This document shows, in pieces, positions 7,110 through 7,329 of a DNA stretch of 7,329 nt. Both the position numbers and the translations under genes were made by a program. The stretch spans positions 1-7,329 of the forward strand of contig JAQUNE010000067.1 in the NCBI GenBank assembly GCA_028717765.1, read 5' to 3'. The first letter of the stretch is position 1; each line of letters begins with the position of its first letter. The notes under the pieces are model-generated. The model worked only from the letters and a program-made list of their open reading frames with translations. It did no database searches and was not told the origin of the DNA. The DNA is from Candidatus Omnitrophota bacterium (lineage in GTDB: Bacteria > Omnitrophota > Koll11 > Gygaellales > Profunditerraquicolaceae).

Positions 7110-7329
7110 ATGCAAAAGATAATCTCTAAAAGAGAAAAAACGATTTTTTATTTGGCCTGTACAATAATTATTTTCAGCCTGATTTTTAATTTTGCCCTTT
7201 CCCCCATAATTAAGAAAAACGATCTCTTAAACCGCCAGATTGTTACTACTCGCGCCAAGCTAAAGAAATACCTCTGGCTATTAAGCCAGAAAGAAAATAT
7301 CCAGAAGAGAAAAGATACGTCTGCCGGTG
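7110..7329 (+). CDS. gspM: GspM/PilO-like assembly-platform protein, 5' part only
   Basis: The frame opens at the ATG two bases after the gspL stop and stays open for 73 codons to the window end, so the gene is truncated by the window. It shows a short basic cytoplasmic N-terminus (MQKIISKREK), one hydrophobic membrane segment (about residues 11-30, ending NFALSPI) and a basic, probably coiled-coil stretch rich in Lys, Gln and Leu (KKNDLLNRQIVTTRAKLKK, 35-53). This is the topology and layout of GspM and PilO, which pair with GspL/PilN through such helices before a periplasmic ferredoxin-like domain. Position directly after gspL supports it. There is no clear ribosome site, so translation is probably coupled to gspL. 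The periplasmic domain is not visible, so GspM and PilO cannot be told apart. Confidence 0.75.
   Translation, partial: MQKIISKREKTIFYLACTIIIFSLIFNFALSPIIKKNDLLNRQIVTTRAKLKKYLWLLSQKENIQKRKDTSAG

Overview
The window is a stretch of one tightly packed, all-plus-strand operon for a type II secretion system (general secretory pathway, T2SS) pseudopilus machine. The genes run in the canonical order gspE-F-G-H-I-J-K-L-M, and both ends of the window cut the operon. Genes abut or overlap by 4 to 20 bases, and the largest gap is 29 bases (before gspG). No RNA gene, insertion sequence, CRISPR array, terminator or clear promoter is visible. No stretch over 300 bases lacks a gene.

The organism is a diderm bacterium, because a T2SS needs an outer-membrane secretin (not in this window). 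Moderately AT-leaning DNA and the style of the proteins (for example GspE with YYGVGAETLER after the MshEN-like domain, and a divergent GspL with a PilN-like C-terminus) remind me of uncultured lineages such as Omnitrophota. That is recognition from memory and is not demonstrated here; Elusimicrobiota or deltaproteobacterial relatives remain possible. Stop codons TAA, TAG and TGA all end genes here, so the genetic code looks standard.

Layout: 3-86 is the tail of the GspE N-terminal region, ending at an in-frame TAA. 123-1601 is the rest of the GspE ATPase in the same frame. 1602-2810 is the inner-membrane platform protein GspF. 2840-3214 is the major pseudopilin GspG. 3198-3656, 3637-4026, 4023-4664 and 4661-5659 are the minor pseudopilins GspH, GspI, GspJ and GspK. 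5674-7107 is the assembly-platform protein GspL (a PilM-like plus PilN-like fusion). 7110-7329 is the start of a GspM/PilO-like protein.

Together GspE hydrolyses ATP on the cytoplasmic side and drives the platform GspF/GspL/GspM. The platform polymerises GspG into a short periplasmic pseudopilus whose tip is the GspH-I-J-K group. The pseudopilus is thought to push folded substrates through the secretin.

This is an ordinary core secretion operon and I see no undescribed system in it. The points worth a second look are the in-frame stop inside gspE, an alanine in place of the near-invariant glycine at the GspH processing site, a cysteine pair bracketing the C-terminal loop of GspG, and the degenerate nucleotide-site motifs of the GspL fusion.
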